NCBI RefSeq assembly: GCF_016785085.1
Contig: NZ_JAENHO010000009.1
Span: forward strand, 248,001 to 312,000
Direction: 5' to 3'
DNA: 64,000 nucleotides
Source of the DNA: Paractinoplanes lichenicola
GTDB taxonomy: Bacteria > Actinomycetota > Actinomycetes > Mycobacteriales > Micromonosporaceae
In this document: in pieces, positions 25,735-34,129 of the stretch
Position numbering within the stretch: position 1 is the first letter of the stretch
Layout: the number at the start of each line of letters is the position of its first letter
The notes under the pieces: generated by a model
Told to the model about the DNA's origin: nothing
The model's input: the letters and a program-made list of their open reading frames with translations, nothing else
The model's database searches: none
Program-made: the position numbers and the translations under genes

Positions 25735-25774
25735 CCCTCAACTGGAGGTCGAGGTTCAGGGTGAGGTTGAGGGT
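25734..25774. terminator. probable bidirectional terminator
   Basis: Between the convergent reductase and lipase genes the sequence has ACCCTCAAC (25734-25742) and GTTGAGGGT (25766-25774), a perfect 9-bp inverted repeat with a 23-nt loop that itself holds shorter complementary steps. It begins in the reductase stop codon and ends in the lipase stop codon. No U-run follows, as is common in actinobacteria. Confidence 0.55.
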
Positions 25775-26880
25775 CAGTCCTCGAAGCGCTGGTCGAGCCA
25801 CGCCGCGACCCGGTTGGTCGAGTCGACGACCGCCTGGTCGTGGTCGCGGCCGGGCAGCTTGTCGTAGCGGACCTTCGCCCCCTTGAGCTGCTCGACGAGG
25901 ATGTCGGTGAGGGCCACGGGCACGATCTCGTCGTCGGTGCCCTGCACCACGAACGCGGGTGCGGCCAGCGGCGTCTGCGCCGGGTCGACGTATTCGGCCA
26001 GCTTGGCGACCCAGGCCTCGGGCAGCTTGTCGTTCTTGAGCAGCTTCAGCGGCGGGGCGTAGGCCGCGAGCACCTCGTTGAGGCAGCCCTTCTTGAGCAC
26101 GTCACCCTTGTCGAGGGCGGCCTTGGTCAGCACGGCCTCCGGCTTGAACGACGGCTCGACGGCGTTGAGGCCGTACAGAGCCATCGCCATGAACCCCTGG
26201 CCGGCGGTGTTCGGGATCGCCTCGGCCAGCACCCGGGTCTGGCTGGTCGGCGCGATGCTCACCGTGCCCCGCAGCTGCAATTCCTTGTCGTACGCCCCGG
26301 CCAGCTGGTTGGCGAACAAGGTGCCCTGGCCGCCCTGCGAGTGGCCGTCCACCGCGTACTGGCGGGACAGGTCGTCGTCGAGGTTGCGGGCGGCCCGGAC
26401 GCTGTCGATGATCGACCGGCCCTCGCTGTTGCCGATCAGGTAGGGGTGGGGGCCGGGCGTGCCGAGCCCGGGGTAGTCGGGCGCCGCGACCGTCCAGCCC
26501 CGCTCGAGCAGCGACGAGATCGCCACCCGCGCCTCGGGCCAGAAGACGTCGTCGTTGGCCGACGGCGCGCACTTGTCGGCGATCCCCGTCGTGCCGTGGG
26601 CCCACACGACCGTCTTGTTCTTCTTGTTCCGCAGCGGCGTGAGCACCATGCCCGAGGCAAACGTCCCATTCCCCCGTACGTCGGTGGTCGCGTATTTGAT
26701 CTGCTTGGCCCGGGCCAGCTGCTTGAGACCCGCGGGCAGCTCGCGAGGCTGGGAGCTGAGGACGGCGCCCGGCTCGGGCGACGGGTTGCCCGCGGTGGCC
26801 AGCGCCTGCGGGGCGGCTGTATTGAGGATGACGCCGCCCAGGAGCGTGGCAGCGAGGATTCGATTGATCAGCACACGCAC
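25774..26880 (-). CDS. secreted alpha/beta-hydrolase of secretory-lipase type
   Basis: From GTG 26880 the product has 368 residues and a good signal peptide (VRVLINRILAATLLGGVILNTAAPQALA); a start at 26904 adds eight residues before it. The mature protein contains WAHGTTGIADKCAPS (oxyanion region), the nucleophile elbow GHSQGGQG, Asp in QGTDDEIVP and His in GRDHDQAVVD, a complete Ser-Asp-His triad of the LIP (Candida-lipase-like) family. It should hydrolyse lipids or esters outside the cell. Divergent from a LysR regulator, which may control it. Confidence 0.87.
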   Translation of the reverse strand: MRVLINRILAATLLGGVILNTAAPQALATAGNPSPEPGAVLSSQPRELPAGLKQLARAKQIKYATTDVRGNGTFASGMVLTPLRNKKNKTVVWAHGTTGIADKCAPSANDDVFWPEARVAISSLLERGWTVAAPDYPGLGTPGPHPYLIGNSEGRSIIDSVRAARNLDDDLSRQYAVDGHSQGGQGTLFANQLAGAYDKELQLRGTVSIAPTSQTRVLAEAIPNTAGQGFMAMALYGLNAVEPSFKPEAVLTKAALDKGDVLKKGCLNEVLAAYAPPLKLLKNDKLPEAWVAKLAEYVDPAQTPLAAPAFVVQGTDDEIVPVALTDILVEQLKGAKVRYDKLPGRDHDQAVVDSTNRVAAWLDQRFED

Positions 26881-26934
26881 GTTGTAGCTGGGCAAAACGT
26901 ACATTTCACGCGGCGCTCCGTGCCCGATCGGGTG

Positions 26935-26953
26935 ATCATCGAGCCTGGATGAT
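26935..26953. promoter_or_regulatory. possible LysR-type operator
   Basis: ATCATC (26935-26940) and GATGAT (26948-26953) form an inverted repeat with a 7-nt spacer in the 113-bp gap between the divergent lipase and LysR genes. LysR sites are usually T-N11-A dyads in such gaps. Only 6-bp arms, so this is tentative. Confidence 0.35.
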
Positions 26954-26993
26954 GCATCGCGCGGATTTAACCTGGTCGATCTATCGTCATCCG

Positions 26994-27956
26994 GTGGATC
27001 TGGAACTGCGCCACCTGCGCCTGATCCTGGCGATCGCCGACGCCGGCAGCGTCACCAAGGCCGCCGCCACCCTCGGCGTGGCCCAGCCCGCGCTCACCAC
27101 CCAGCTCCGCCGGGTCGAACGCCTGCTCGGCGGCCCGCTGTTCGTCCGCGGCCGCCGCGGGGTGACGCCGACCGAGCTGGGCGACCTTGTGTTGTCGCGG
27201 GCCCGGCTGCTGTTGCCGGCCGTCAGCGACCTGCACGCCTCGGCGCTGCGCACCGTGGGCGACACCGCCCGCTTCCGGGTCGGGGCGACGAACGGCCCGA
27301 TCGTCGGCGGCCTGGTCCAGCGGCTCTCCGACGCCTACCCCGGCCGCCCGGTGAGCGTGCACGCGACGTGGTCGGAGAACGAGATCGTCCGCCTGGTGCA
27401 ATCCGGCCGGCTCGACTACGCGCTGGTCGGGGCGTGCGCGACCGGCCGCCCCGGCAGTGACGAAGCGGTCGGATTGGAATGGCGTACGGTCTCGGTCGAC
27501 CCGGTCTGGGTGCTGCTCGACGCCCGCCACCCGCTGGCCGGTGGTCTTGACGTGGGCCTGGCCGACCTGGCCGGCGAACGCTGGGTGAGCGCCCCCGGCG
27601 ACGGCTGCTTCAACGAGTGCTTCGCCGCCGCCTGCGCCCGCTCCGGCTTCACGCCCCTCTTCCCGTACGAGATGGACGCCGGCGCCGTCTTCGACGTGGT
27701 GACATCGGGCCGCGCCGTAGCCCTGTGCCAGGCCACGGTCCGCGACGTGCCCGGCGCGGTGGCCGTCCCGCTGCGCGATTCACCGCTGAGCTGGCGCCAC
27801 CTGATCGGCTGGGACCCGTCCGCCCCCGCCGCGGCCCTGGCCCCGGACGTGATCGCCCTGGCCGCCGCCTCCTACCGCGACATCGTCACCCGCAGACCCC
27901 GCTACGCCGGGTGGCTGGCCGCCCATCCCGCCTTCGGCCACAGCGTCCATCCGTGA
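26994..27956 (+). CDS. LysR-family transcriptional regulator
   Basis: Best read from GTG 26994 (320 residues), because DLELRHLRLILAIADAGSVTKAAATLGVAQPALTTQLRRVERLLGGPLF begins directly there; an ATG at 26949 would add 15 unrelated residues. The N-terminal winged helix-turn-helix is followed by a periplasmic-binding-like effector domain (about 90-295). It is divergent from the secreted lipase, the usual arrangement for a LysR regulator and its target. The co-inducer is unknown. Confidence 0.9.
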   Translation: MDLELRHLRLILAIADAGSVTKAAATLGVAQPALTTQLRRVERLLGGPLFVRGRRGVTPTELGDLVLSRARLLLPAVSDLHASALRTVGDTARFRVGATNGPIVGGLVQRLSDAYPGRPVSVHATWSENEIVRLVQSGRLDYALVGACATGRPGSDEAVGLEWRTVSVDPVWVLLDARHPLAGGLDVGLADLAGERWVSAPGDGCFNECFAAACARSGFTPLFPYEMDAGAVFDVVTSGRAVALCQATVRDVPGAVAVPLRDSPLSWRHLIGWDPSAPAAALAPDVIALAAASYRDIVTRRPRYAGWLAAHPAFGHSVHP

Positions 27957-28069
27957 CGCGCCGCATTATGCAAGTCGGCTTCGTCGCCTAGCCCAAGAAC
28001 GGAGTGCGGGTTAAAGACGACGCGTAGTGGCTAGGGCCGACGACCTTGCCCTACGCGCCGCCGCATTGC

Positions 28070-28945
28070 TCAGGAGCGCAGGTCCTCCAGTTTCGCGCCA
28101 CCGACGATGCGGGCGATGTTCCCGTCGTGGTCGCTGCCGCTCAGACGTTGGGCGAGCTCGTCCAGGTCGTCAATGTCGCCGTATCCCGCATGCAGGGCCT
28201 TCCGCATGGTGCCAACGCGGCCGACGCGGGCTTCCTCCCGGGCCTTCTCGAGGCCCTTCTCAAGGCCCTTCTCGAGGATCTGGCGGCCCAACTCTGACTG
28301 CTCCAGAACGTTGCTCATGCCTCTCCTTTGCAAGACCTTCAGGACCTCGTTGGCCAGGGGGCGTCCCACGAGCATACTCAGCTCGACCTGGACCAGTTGT
28401 TCCTCGACCGCGTCGGTTGCTTCGATCCGATCGGCCACCCGTTCGACCAGATCGGGTGGCGGTTTCTTGGACCACAGCGCGAGCGGCGCCAGTGGCCCGT
28501 CCAGCAGCACGGCCGGGTCCAAGTCGTCGGGGACGTTGATCGACCGGTAGTCGAGCTGGGCCTGATCACGCCGGAACCGACCCGGGTAGCCCTTGCCCAC
28601 CGGCCAGAGCACGACCTGGTGGATGCGGTGATCGTCGCTGCGATATTTGAGTGCTAGTGACGCCCAGTAGTAGACCATCCGTTCCTGGAAGTCCTCGGTG
28701 CGCTGGACCTGGAACTCGAAGTGGTAGACGTCCGTGGGCGCGCCGTCGTTGTGGTGGACCAGGAATGTCTTGTCGGTCTGGCGGCTGCGTTGCCGTGGTA
28801 ACTCGGTCGGCCCCTCGAGAATCACATCCTCGCCGTTCAGTCTGACGCCGCAGAGCTGGCGTAGGGCGTCTCGTGGATGGGCCGCCACCAGCGCTTTGTA
28901 TAGACCGTCGAAGTCGCGAGGCGCGGCCGTCTTGCTGTCGTTCAT
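28070..28945 (-). CDS. Rpn/PD-(D/E)XK nuclease-family putative transposase
   Basis: A 291-residue protein from ATG 28945 behind GGAAGGGGG. The opening DFDGLYKALVAAHPRDALRQLCG and the core DKTFLV then VYHFEFQVQRTEDFQERMVYYWASLAL match Rpn (recombination-promoting nuclease, PF04754/DUF4351-type) proteins, with the E-x-Q element of a PD-(D/E)XK site. The C-terminus carries a charged repeat (EKGLEKGLEKAREEA) typical of the family. Rpn proteins are domesticated transposase relatives that stimulate RecA-independent recombination in E. coli. Often present in many copies per genome; no inverted repeats flank it here. Confidence 0.82.
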   Translation of the reverse strand: MNDSKTAAPRDFDGLYKALVAAHPRDALRQLCGVRLNGEDVILEGPTELPRQRSRQTDKTFLVHHNDGAPTDVYHFEFQVQRTEDFQERMVYYWASLALKYRSDDHRIHQVVLWPVGKGYPGRFRRDQAQLDYRSINVPDDLDPAVLLDGPLAPLALWSKKPPPDLVERVADRIEATDAVEEQLVQVELSMLVGRPLANEVLKVLQRRGMSNVLEQSELGRQILEKGLEKGLEKAREEARVGRVGTMRKALHAGYGDIDDLDELAQRLSGSDHDGNIARIVGGAKLEDLRS

Positions 28946-28987
28946 CGGTTCCCCCTTCCGATTCGAGGGACAGCATTTCGTGCGCAC

Positions 28988-29013
28988 GACTAGTAGTCAA
29001 GAGACTTCTAGTC
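28988..29013. promoter_or_regulatory. 26-bp imperfect palindrome in divergent promoter gap
   Basis: GACTAGTAGTC (28988-28998) and GACTTCTAGTC (29003-29013) are inverted repeats with one mismatch around a 4-nt spacer. The site lies between the divergent Rpn-type gene and the flavin monooxygenase gene and is AT-richer than its surroundings. It looks like a dimer-binding operator; the regulator is unknown. Confidence 0.5.
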
Positions 29014-29076
29014 ACCAGTCCAGAGGTGCGGCTCACAGTCGGAAATGTCCGGCCGGCGGTGGGTGTTCGGGAGGCT

Positions 29077-30135
29077 GTGAGCGAGAGATCAGCCACGGTG
29101 GTGGTGATCGGCGGAGGCCAGTCCGGCCTGTCCGCGGCCTACCACCTGGCGCGGCGGGGCTTCACCAGCGCCCTCGAGGGCGACGGCGACCGGACCTTCG
29201 TGGTGCTCGACGCCGAATCCGCGGCCGGTGGCGCGTGGCAGCACCGCTGGGAGTCGCTGCGGATGGGGACCGTGAACGGCATTTTCGACCTGCCCGGCCT
29301 GGCCCAGCCCCCGATCGACGAGGCCGAGCCCAGCCGTACGGCGGTGCCGCGCTACTTCGAGGCCTTCGAGCGCACCTTCGACCCGCCGATCCTGCGCCCG
29401 GTCGAGGTCACCGCCGTCCACGACAAGGACGGGCTGGTCGTCGAGTCGAGCGCCGGTCGGTGGAGGACGAGGGCGATCATCAACGCGACCGGCACCTGGA
29501 CCAACCCTGTGCGGCCGCATTATCCGGGCCTGGAGACGTTCGCCGGCCTGCAGTTGCACACCCACGACTATGTGTCGGCCGAGCAGTTCGTCGGGCGGCG
29601 GGTCGCGGTCGTCGGCGGTGGTATCTCGGCGGTCCAGCAGCTGGAGGAGATCGACCGGGTCGCGACCACGTTCTGGTACACCCGCCGCGAGCCGGTCTGG
29701 CGCACCGACGGGTTCGAGCCCGAGGTGGCCGGGCGCGAGGTCATCACCCAGGTGACCGCGGATGTGGAGGCGGGCCGGCCCACGGGCAGCGTCGTCTCCT
29801 ACACCGGCCTTCTCCGTACGCCGTTCGCCGCGACCGCCGACCGCAAGCGCCGGCCCATGTTCACCGCGATCGAGCCGTACGGCGTACGGGAAGCGGACGG
29901 CTCCTTCACGACGGTGAACGCGATCCTGTGGGCGACGGGGTTCAAGGCCGCCCTGTCGCATCTCGACCCGCTCGGCCTGCGCAACGAGCAGGGCGGCATC
30001 CGCATGATCGGCACCCAGGTCGCGGCCGACCCCCGCATCCACCTGATCGGCTTCGGCCCGTCCCAGTCCACGGTCGGCGCCAACCGGGCGGGCCGGGACG
30101 CCGTGGCCGCGATCGTCAGAGCCCTGCGCGGATAG
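29077..30135 (+). CDS. FAD-dependent monooxygenase/oxidoreductase
   Basis: A 352-residue protein from GTG 29077, which follows GGGAGG; longer frames upstream run antisense to the Rpn gene. It has an N-terminal FAD site VVVIGGGQSGLSAAYHLARRGF, a GAWQHRWESLRM segment like Baeyer-Villiger/flavin monooxygenases, an NAD(P)H site RVAVVGGGISAVQQLEEI and a terminal ATGF plus GFGPSQSTVGANRAGRDA. This is the CzcO/TrkA-like group of flavoproteins. Substrate unknown; it stands alone. Confidence 0.87.
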   Translation: MSERSATVVVIGGGQSGLSAAYHLARRGFTSALEGDGDRTFVVLDAESAAGGAWQHRWESLRMGTVNGIFDLPGLAQPPIDEAEPSRTAVPRYFEAFERTFDPPILRPVEVTAVHDKDGLVVESSAGRWRTRAIINATGTWTNPVRPHYPGLETFAGLQLHTHDYVSAEQFVGRRVAVVGGGISAVQQLEEIDRVATTFWYTRREPVWRTDGFEPEVAGREVITQVTADVEAGRPTGSVVSYTGLLRTPFAATADRKRRPMFTAIEPYGVREADGSFTTVNAILWATGFKAALSHLDPLGLRNEQGGIRMIGTQVAADPRIHLIGFGPSQSTVGANRAGRDAVAAIVRALRG

Positions 30136-30147
30136 CGGTCGAGCGCC

Positions 30148-30384
30148 TCACCGGCCGGCCGGCTTCAGGGCCGCGCTCCGGGTGCGGCTGCAGGGGGCGC
30201 AGAGCTTGGTCGCGCCGAGCCGCTCGGCCCGCACCCGCTCGGCGTCGCTCAGCCACACCCCGCAGTACGCGGTCGGGTCCGGCGACGCCGGATCGGGCCG
30301 GTGCGCGACCGCGTCGACCCGGCCCGGCAGCGTGGAGCCCGCCGGCTTGATCAGGGCCCACACCGTCGTCCTGCGCTTCGCCAT
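30148..30384 (-). CDS. small hypothetical protein with two Cys pairs
   Basis: A 78-residue basic protein from ATG 30384 (MAKRRTTVWALIKPAGSTLPG). A single cysteine in TAYCGVW and a CAPC motif near the C-terminus suggest a metal or redox site, but only three Cys are present. It is convergent with the monooxygenase (12-bp gap). An upstream extension of the frame crosses the 165-bp palindrome and is unlikely to be translated. Function unknown. Confidence 0.5.
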   Translation of the reverse strand: MAKRRTTVWALIKPAGSTLPGRVDAVAHRPDPASPDPTAYCGVWLSDAERVRAERLGATKLCAPCSRTRSAALKPAGR

Positions 30385-30471
30385 GCTGCGAGCATCGGCC
30401 GCGTTCTCGTCGATCTGAGAACGCCTCGCTGACCAGCCGATGGCCAACCTGTTGATCAACGTGAACAACCC

Positions 30472-30636
30472 AGGCCCTGTTTCGTAGCTGGGGCGGGGCT
30501 GCGGCAGGGCCCAGATCCCGCCTGGCGGCGTCCCGCGAAAGCCCGGTTCCAACCCCGGGAGCCGAGCTTCCGCGGGCCACCACCAGACGAAATCTGGACC
30601 CGGCCTCGCTGCCACCCCAGCTACGAAGCAGGGCCT
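30472..30636. mobile_element. 165-bp MITE-like imperfect palindrome
   Basis: The ends are 22-bp inverted repeats, AGGCCCTGTTTCGTAGCTGG plus GG at 30472-30493 and its complement at 30615-30636, differing at one base. The dyad continues inwards: CCAGATCCCGCCTGGCGGCG pairs imperfectly with the segment at about 30575-30598, so almost the whole element can fold into one hairpin centred near 30554. No coding capacity. The right end overlaps the stop codon of the kelch-like gene at 30635. This is the structure of a miniature inverted-repeat element moved by a transposase encoded elsewhere. Target duplication is not clear. Confidence 0.8.
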
Positions 30637-31783
30637 AGGGCGTCCAGATCCAGGTCTCGTCGAGGAGCGTGGCGTCGTCGTCGCCGGTCCAGCGGGCGCC
30701 GCCGAAGACCACCAGCCGGGTGCCGGCGGCCACGACCGTACGGCCGGTGGTGGTCTTGGTGGAGGGGTCGCCGGGGTGGTCCCACTTGCCCGTTGCGGTG
30801 TCGAGCACGGCGCCGGGCAGTGCGGGGTAGAGGGCGGTCGTGCCGGTGCGGGCGCCGCCGGTCCGGGTTTCGGCCTCCAGTGTCAGGCCGCCCGGCGGGT
30901 CGGGCAGCGGCGCCCAGGCGCCGGTGGCCGGGTCGACTATGCCGCCGTTCGGGTAGGGGCGGCCCCAGTTGCCCACCTGTCCGCCGTCGGCGCCGCCCAG
31001 GGTCGGGTTGACGAGTTTGCCGGCGGCGAGCAGCCAGGGGCCGGTGCGGAGCATCGGGGCGTCGGGCAGGCGGCGCCACTTGCCGGTGCTCAGGTCGAGG
31101 GCCGCCATCCGGGTCACGGCGGGGCCGTCCGCGCCCGGGTTGGGCACGAGTTCGTGGTCGAAGAGGGCCAGTTCGCGTCCGGTCCACGCCATCGAGCGTT
31201 CGAAGGCGGGCCCCAGCGGGTCGTCGGGCAGGGGCGTCCACTTGCCGGTCGCCGGGTCGAGCCGGAAGTCGTCGGTCGGCCCGGCCTCGTCACTTCCCCC
31301 GTATGCGACCAGGCTCTTCCCGGCGGCGACGAGCCCGTACCCGCGGGCCGGGTCGAACGGCACCGGCAGCGTGGTCCAGGCCTCCCGGTCGACGTGGTAG
31401 ACGAGCAGCTCGCGCCGGGACTCGTACGGGAGCAGGAAAGCGGTGGAACCGATGACCACGCCCTGCGCCCCGAACGTCGACGCCGGGGGAGCTGCGAGCG
31501 TGCGCCACGTGTTCGTCGCCGGATCCAGGGCCGCGGCGTCGGTCAGCGGCGGGCCGGGCGGGTAGGCGCAGCTCGCGTTGGGCGGGCACGGGGTCGCGTC
31601 GCTGCCGCCGATCAGCAGCACCTCGCGGCCCGTCCACAGGCCCAGCGTCTGCTCCCGGGGCCCGAGCGGGCTGCCGGAAACCTTCCGCCAGCCCGCCTTC
31701 GCCGCCTCCTGCTCGGCGGCTTCCGGCGCCGCGCACCCGCTCAGCGCCAGCAGGCCGCAGACAACCCCCGCGATCAGTCTCAT
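30635..31783 (-). CDS. lipoprotein with kelch-like beta-propeller
   Basis: A 382-residue protein from ATG 31783. The signal AGVVCGLLALSGCAAP has a lipobox (LSGC). Kelch-like blades recur: LGLWTGREVLLIGG, DPATNTWRTLAAPP, KSLVAYGGSDE, DPATGKWTPLPDDPLG, RSMAWTGRELALFDH, DLSTGKWRRLPDAP and TRLVVFGGARWTGDDDATLLDETW. It should be an extracytoplasmic binding propeller without enzymatic motif. The stop TAG is provided by the edge of the adjacent 165-bp palindrome. It follows the sigma-factor operon by 19 bp and may be part of it. Confidence 0.85.
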   Translation of the reverse strand: MRLIAGVVCGLLALSGCAAPEAAEQEAAKAGWRKVSGSPLGPREQTLGLWTGREVLLIGGSDATPCPPNASCAYPPGPPLTDAAALDPATNTWRTLAAPPASTFGAQGVVIGSTAFLLPYESRRELLVYHVDREAWTTLPVPFDPARGYGLVAAGKSLVAYGGSDEAGPTDDFRLDPATGKWTPLPDDPLGPAFERSMAWTGRELALFDHELVPNPGADGPAVTRMAALDLSTGKWRRLPDAPMLRTGPWLLAAGKLVNPTLGGADGGQVGNWGRPYPNGGIVDPATGAWAPLPDPPGGLTLEAETRTGGARTGTTALYPALPGAVLDTATGKWDHPGDPSTKTTTGRTVVAAGTRLVVFGGARWTGDDDATLLDETWIWTP

Positions 31784-31801
31784 GGACCCTTGGACTGCGG
31801 T

Positions 31802-33013
31802 TCAGCCCGCGCAGTTCCATCGGACCGGGCGGTTTGCCACGCCCTCGATCTTGTCGGTGTCGGTGGTGTAGCCCGCGGCCACTGTCCCGTCGGCGCTGAA
31901 CGCGCTGACCACGTACTCCTTCATGCCCTTGTAGCGGGGCAGTTTCACCACCGTGTCCCCGGCGACGATGACCGTGTCGGTGATTCCCCGTACGCCGAGG
32001 ACCCAGCCGTTCGCGGCGCCCAGCGCGGGCGGGTCCAGGTCGGCGGGCAGTTTCTTGTAGGTGCCCGTGGCGACCCCGTACGCGTACGAGGCGAACTCGC
32101 GGGACGAAGCGTTCGCGCTCTCGCGGCCCGCGCGGCCGTACACGACGCCGTCGCTGATCGACTCGGGCCAGAAGAAGTCGTTGTCACCGGGCGGCGGGAT
32201 CAGGCGGCCGGTGCCGTCGGGGAGCCACAGGTAACCGGTTCCCAGCCCCTTGCCGCGCGAGATGCGGCCGGCGATCGTGCCGTCCTCGTCGATCATCCTC
32301 GCGTCGCCGCGGGTGTACCCGGCGGGCAGCGGCAGTTTCTCCGCGGCGGCCTTGGGGGAGGCCCAGCGCACCGGCACCCCGTCGGCGAACGGGTCGCCCA
32401 GCATGCCGACGACGACCCCGGCGTCGTTGACGGCGGCCGCGACGGACCGTCCGCCGGGCAGCCGGGTCACGCCCTGAAAGGAGGTGAACGCCTGCTGCTG
32501 GTCGCCGTCGAAGCTGCTCCCGACGGCGAGTCCGGACGAGTTGATGTCGTCCCACGACGCGTCGGCGCCCGGCATCGACACCGTCGGCAGCAGCTTCCCG
32601 TCCTTCCAGAGCACCGTCTGCGCGTGTCCCTGCTCGGGATAGACCCGCCCGGCCAGGTAGCGCCCGCTCGGATCGCCCGCCGTGACGAGCGCCTTGCTGA
32701 TCCCGCGGGACGGCAGCAGCGTGACCCGGCAGTTCTTCGGCGTGGGGGCGACGGCGACGGTGGAGGTGGTCGGCGTGGGGACCGGTTCTTCCTGCAGGGC
32801 CGCCACCGCCATCGTGCCGCCACCCGCCGCGACCGCCGTCACCGCGGCCAGCGCGACCCCGCCCGACCAGCGCCGCACCCGGCGCCGCCGGCGGCCCTCG
32901 GCCATCGTCCGGGTCACGTCGACTGTCGACGGCGCGGGCGGCTCGTCGGGCAGCGTCCGCAGGATCCGCACCGCGCGGTCGTCCTCGGTCATTTCCCTGC
33001 TCTCCTCGGTCAT
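31802..33013 (-). CDS. membrane-anchored protein coupled to SigE-family sigma factor
   Basis: A 403-residue protein from ATG 33013, overlapping the sigma-factor stop (ATGA). A cytoplasmic N-terminus (about 45 residues, RAVRILRTLPDEPPAPSTVDVTRTMAEGRR) precedes one membrane helix (SGGVALAAVTAVAAGGGTMAVAAL) and an extracytoplasmic beta-propeller-like part with repeats such as DINSSGLAVGSSFDGDQQQAF, AVNDAGVVVGMLGD and MIDEDGTIAGRISRG, the HAF-repeat pattern. Position and topology suggest a sensor or anti-sigma-like partner, but no ZAS motif (HxxxCxxC) is present. Confidence 0.8.
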   Translation of the reverse strand: MTEESREMTEDDRAVRILRTLPDEPPAPSTVDVTRTMAEGRRRRRVRRWSGGVALAAVTAVAAGGGTMAVAALQEEPVPTPTTSTVAVAPTPKNCRVTLLPSRGISKALVTAGDPSGRYLAGRVYPEQGHAQTVLWKDGKLLPTVSMPGADASWDDINSSGLAVGSSFDGDQQQAFTSFQGVTRLPGGRSVAAAVNDAGVVVGMLGDPFADGVPVRWASPKAAAEKLPLPAGYTRGDARMIDEDGTIAGRISRGKGLGTGYLWLPDGTGRLIPPPGDNDFFWPESISDGVVYGRAGRESANASSREFASYAYGVATGTYKKLPADLDPPALGAANGWVLGVRGITDTVIVAGDTVVKLPRYKGMKEYVVSAFSADGTVAAGYTTDTDKIEGVANRPVRWNCAG

Positions 33014-33528
33014 CGTTGGTCCTGCGCGGCGGCGATCTCGGGCAGCTTCTCGTCGAAGATCTGGCGGAGCCGGTCCAGCCCGTGGGCCGACTGGCTCTTC
33101 ACGGTGCCCTCGGAACAGCCGAGGATCCGGGCGACCTCCTTGACCGGCTGGTCGCACAGGAAGCGCAGCACCACGACCGCGCGCTGCCGGACGGGCAGGC
33201 CCAGCAGCGCCTGGCGCACCACCGACGTGTCCTCGGTGGCCGGCGGCGCGACCGGGGCCCGCTCGGGCAGCCAGTCGAGCAGCGCGACCTTCCACCACCC
33301 GCGACGGCGGTCGTCGAGGAAGACCCGGACCAGCATCGTGTTGACGTACGCGTCGAGGTTCTCCACATGGCTGATCCGCGGCCAGCGCGTGTAAAGCTTG
33401 GTCAGCGTCTCCTGCACGATGTCGTCGGCGCCGTGCGAGTCACCGCAGAGCAGATAGGCCGCCCGTCGCATGGCCCCGACCCGGCCCTGCACGAAGGCCA
33501 GATATTCGCCGTCGGTTCTTCTCGGCAT
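33010..33528 (-). CDS. SigE-family ECF RNA polymerase sigma factor
   Basis: A 172-residue sigma factor with region 2 (FVQGRVGAMRRAAYLLCGDSHGADDIVQETLTKLYTRWPRI) and region 4 (QALLGLPVRQRAVVVLRFLCDQPVKEVARILGCSEGTVKSQSAHGLDRLR), typical of the actinobacterial SigE-family ECF group. It directs RNA polymerase to a small stress or surface regulon. Translational coupling to the membrane-anchored gene downstream suggests that gene modulates it. No conserved ECF promoter motif was recognised in the 100 bp upstream. Confidence 0.9.
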   Translation of the reverse strand: MPRRTDGEYLAFVQGRVGAMRRAAYLLCGDSHGADDIVQETLTKLYTRWPRISHVENLDAYVNTMLVRVFLDDRRRGWWKVALLDWLPERAPVAPPATEDTSVVRQALLGLPVRQRAVVVLRFLCDQPVKEVARILGCSEGTVKSQSAHGLDRLRQIFDEKLPEIAAAQDQR

Positions 33529-33628
33529 CCGCCGCCCCGCCCCCTGTCACCGTCGCTGAGTATCCGACGCGGATCGACAGGCATTCGGTTGGGTCGCTCA
33601 CCGAGGATTCTCGCGGAAGGATGGTGCC

Positions 33629-34129
33629 ATGACGGACGAACACTTGCGGCGTTGTGTCGAGCTGGCGGCGGAGGCCCTGGCGGCGGGCGATTTCCCGTTC
33701 GGGTCGGTGCTGGTCGGGGCCGATGGCAAGGTGCTGGCCGAGGATCGCAACCGGGAGAACACCGATGCCGATCCGACCGCGCATCCCGAGCTACGGCTGG
33801 CTCAGTGGGCGATCGCCAACGTGCCGGCCGAGGAGCGGGGCGGTTGCACGGTCTACACGTCGGGGGAGCACTGCCCGATGTGTGCCGCGGCGCACGGGTG
33901 GGCGGGGCTGGGGCCGATCGTCTGCGCGGCGTCGAGCGCTCAGCTGGCCGGGTGGCGTACGGGCTGGGGGTTGCCCTCGTCGCCGGTGGCGGTGCTGCCC
34001 GTGACCGACGTCGTGCCCGGCCTGCCCGTGACCGGCCCGGTCCCGCCGTTCGACGACGAGATGCGGGCGCTGCACGAGCAGGCCGCGGGGATGTTCTATT
34101 CCACCGGGCCGCGGTCGACGAAGCTGTAG
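33629..34129 (+). CDS. CDA/tRNA-adenosine-deaminase-like nucleoside deaminase
   Basis: A 166-residue zinc deaminase from ATG 33629. It has FPFGSVLVGADGKVLAE, the zinc and catalytic motif read as H-P-E (TAHPELRL) instead of the usual H-A-E, and the second zinc motif EHCPMCAAAHGWAGLG. These enzymes remove an amino group from guanine, cytosine or related bases. The Glu needed for proton transfer is kept. The end overlaps the convergent lipoprotein gene by 34 bp. Substrate unknown. Confidence 0.87.
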   Translation: MTDEHLRRCVELAAEALAAGDFPFGSVLVGADGKVLAEDRNRENTDADPTAHPELRLAQWAIANVPAEERGGCTVYTSGEHCPMCAAAHGWAGLGPIVCAASSAQLAGWRTGWGLPSSPVAVLPVTDVVPGLPVTGPVPPFDDEMRALHEQAAGMFYSTGPRSTKL

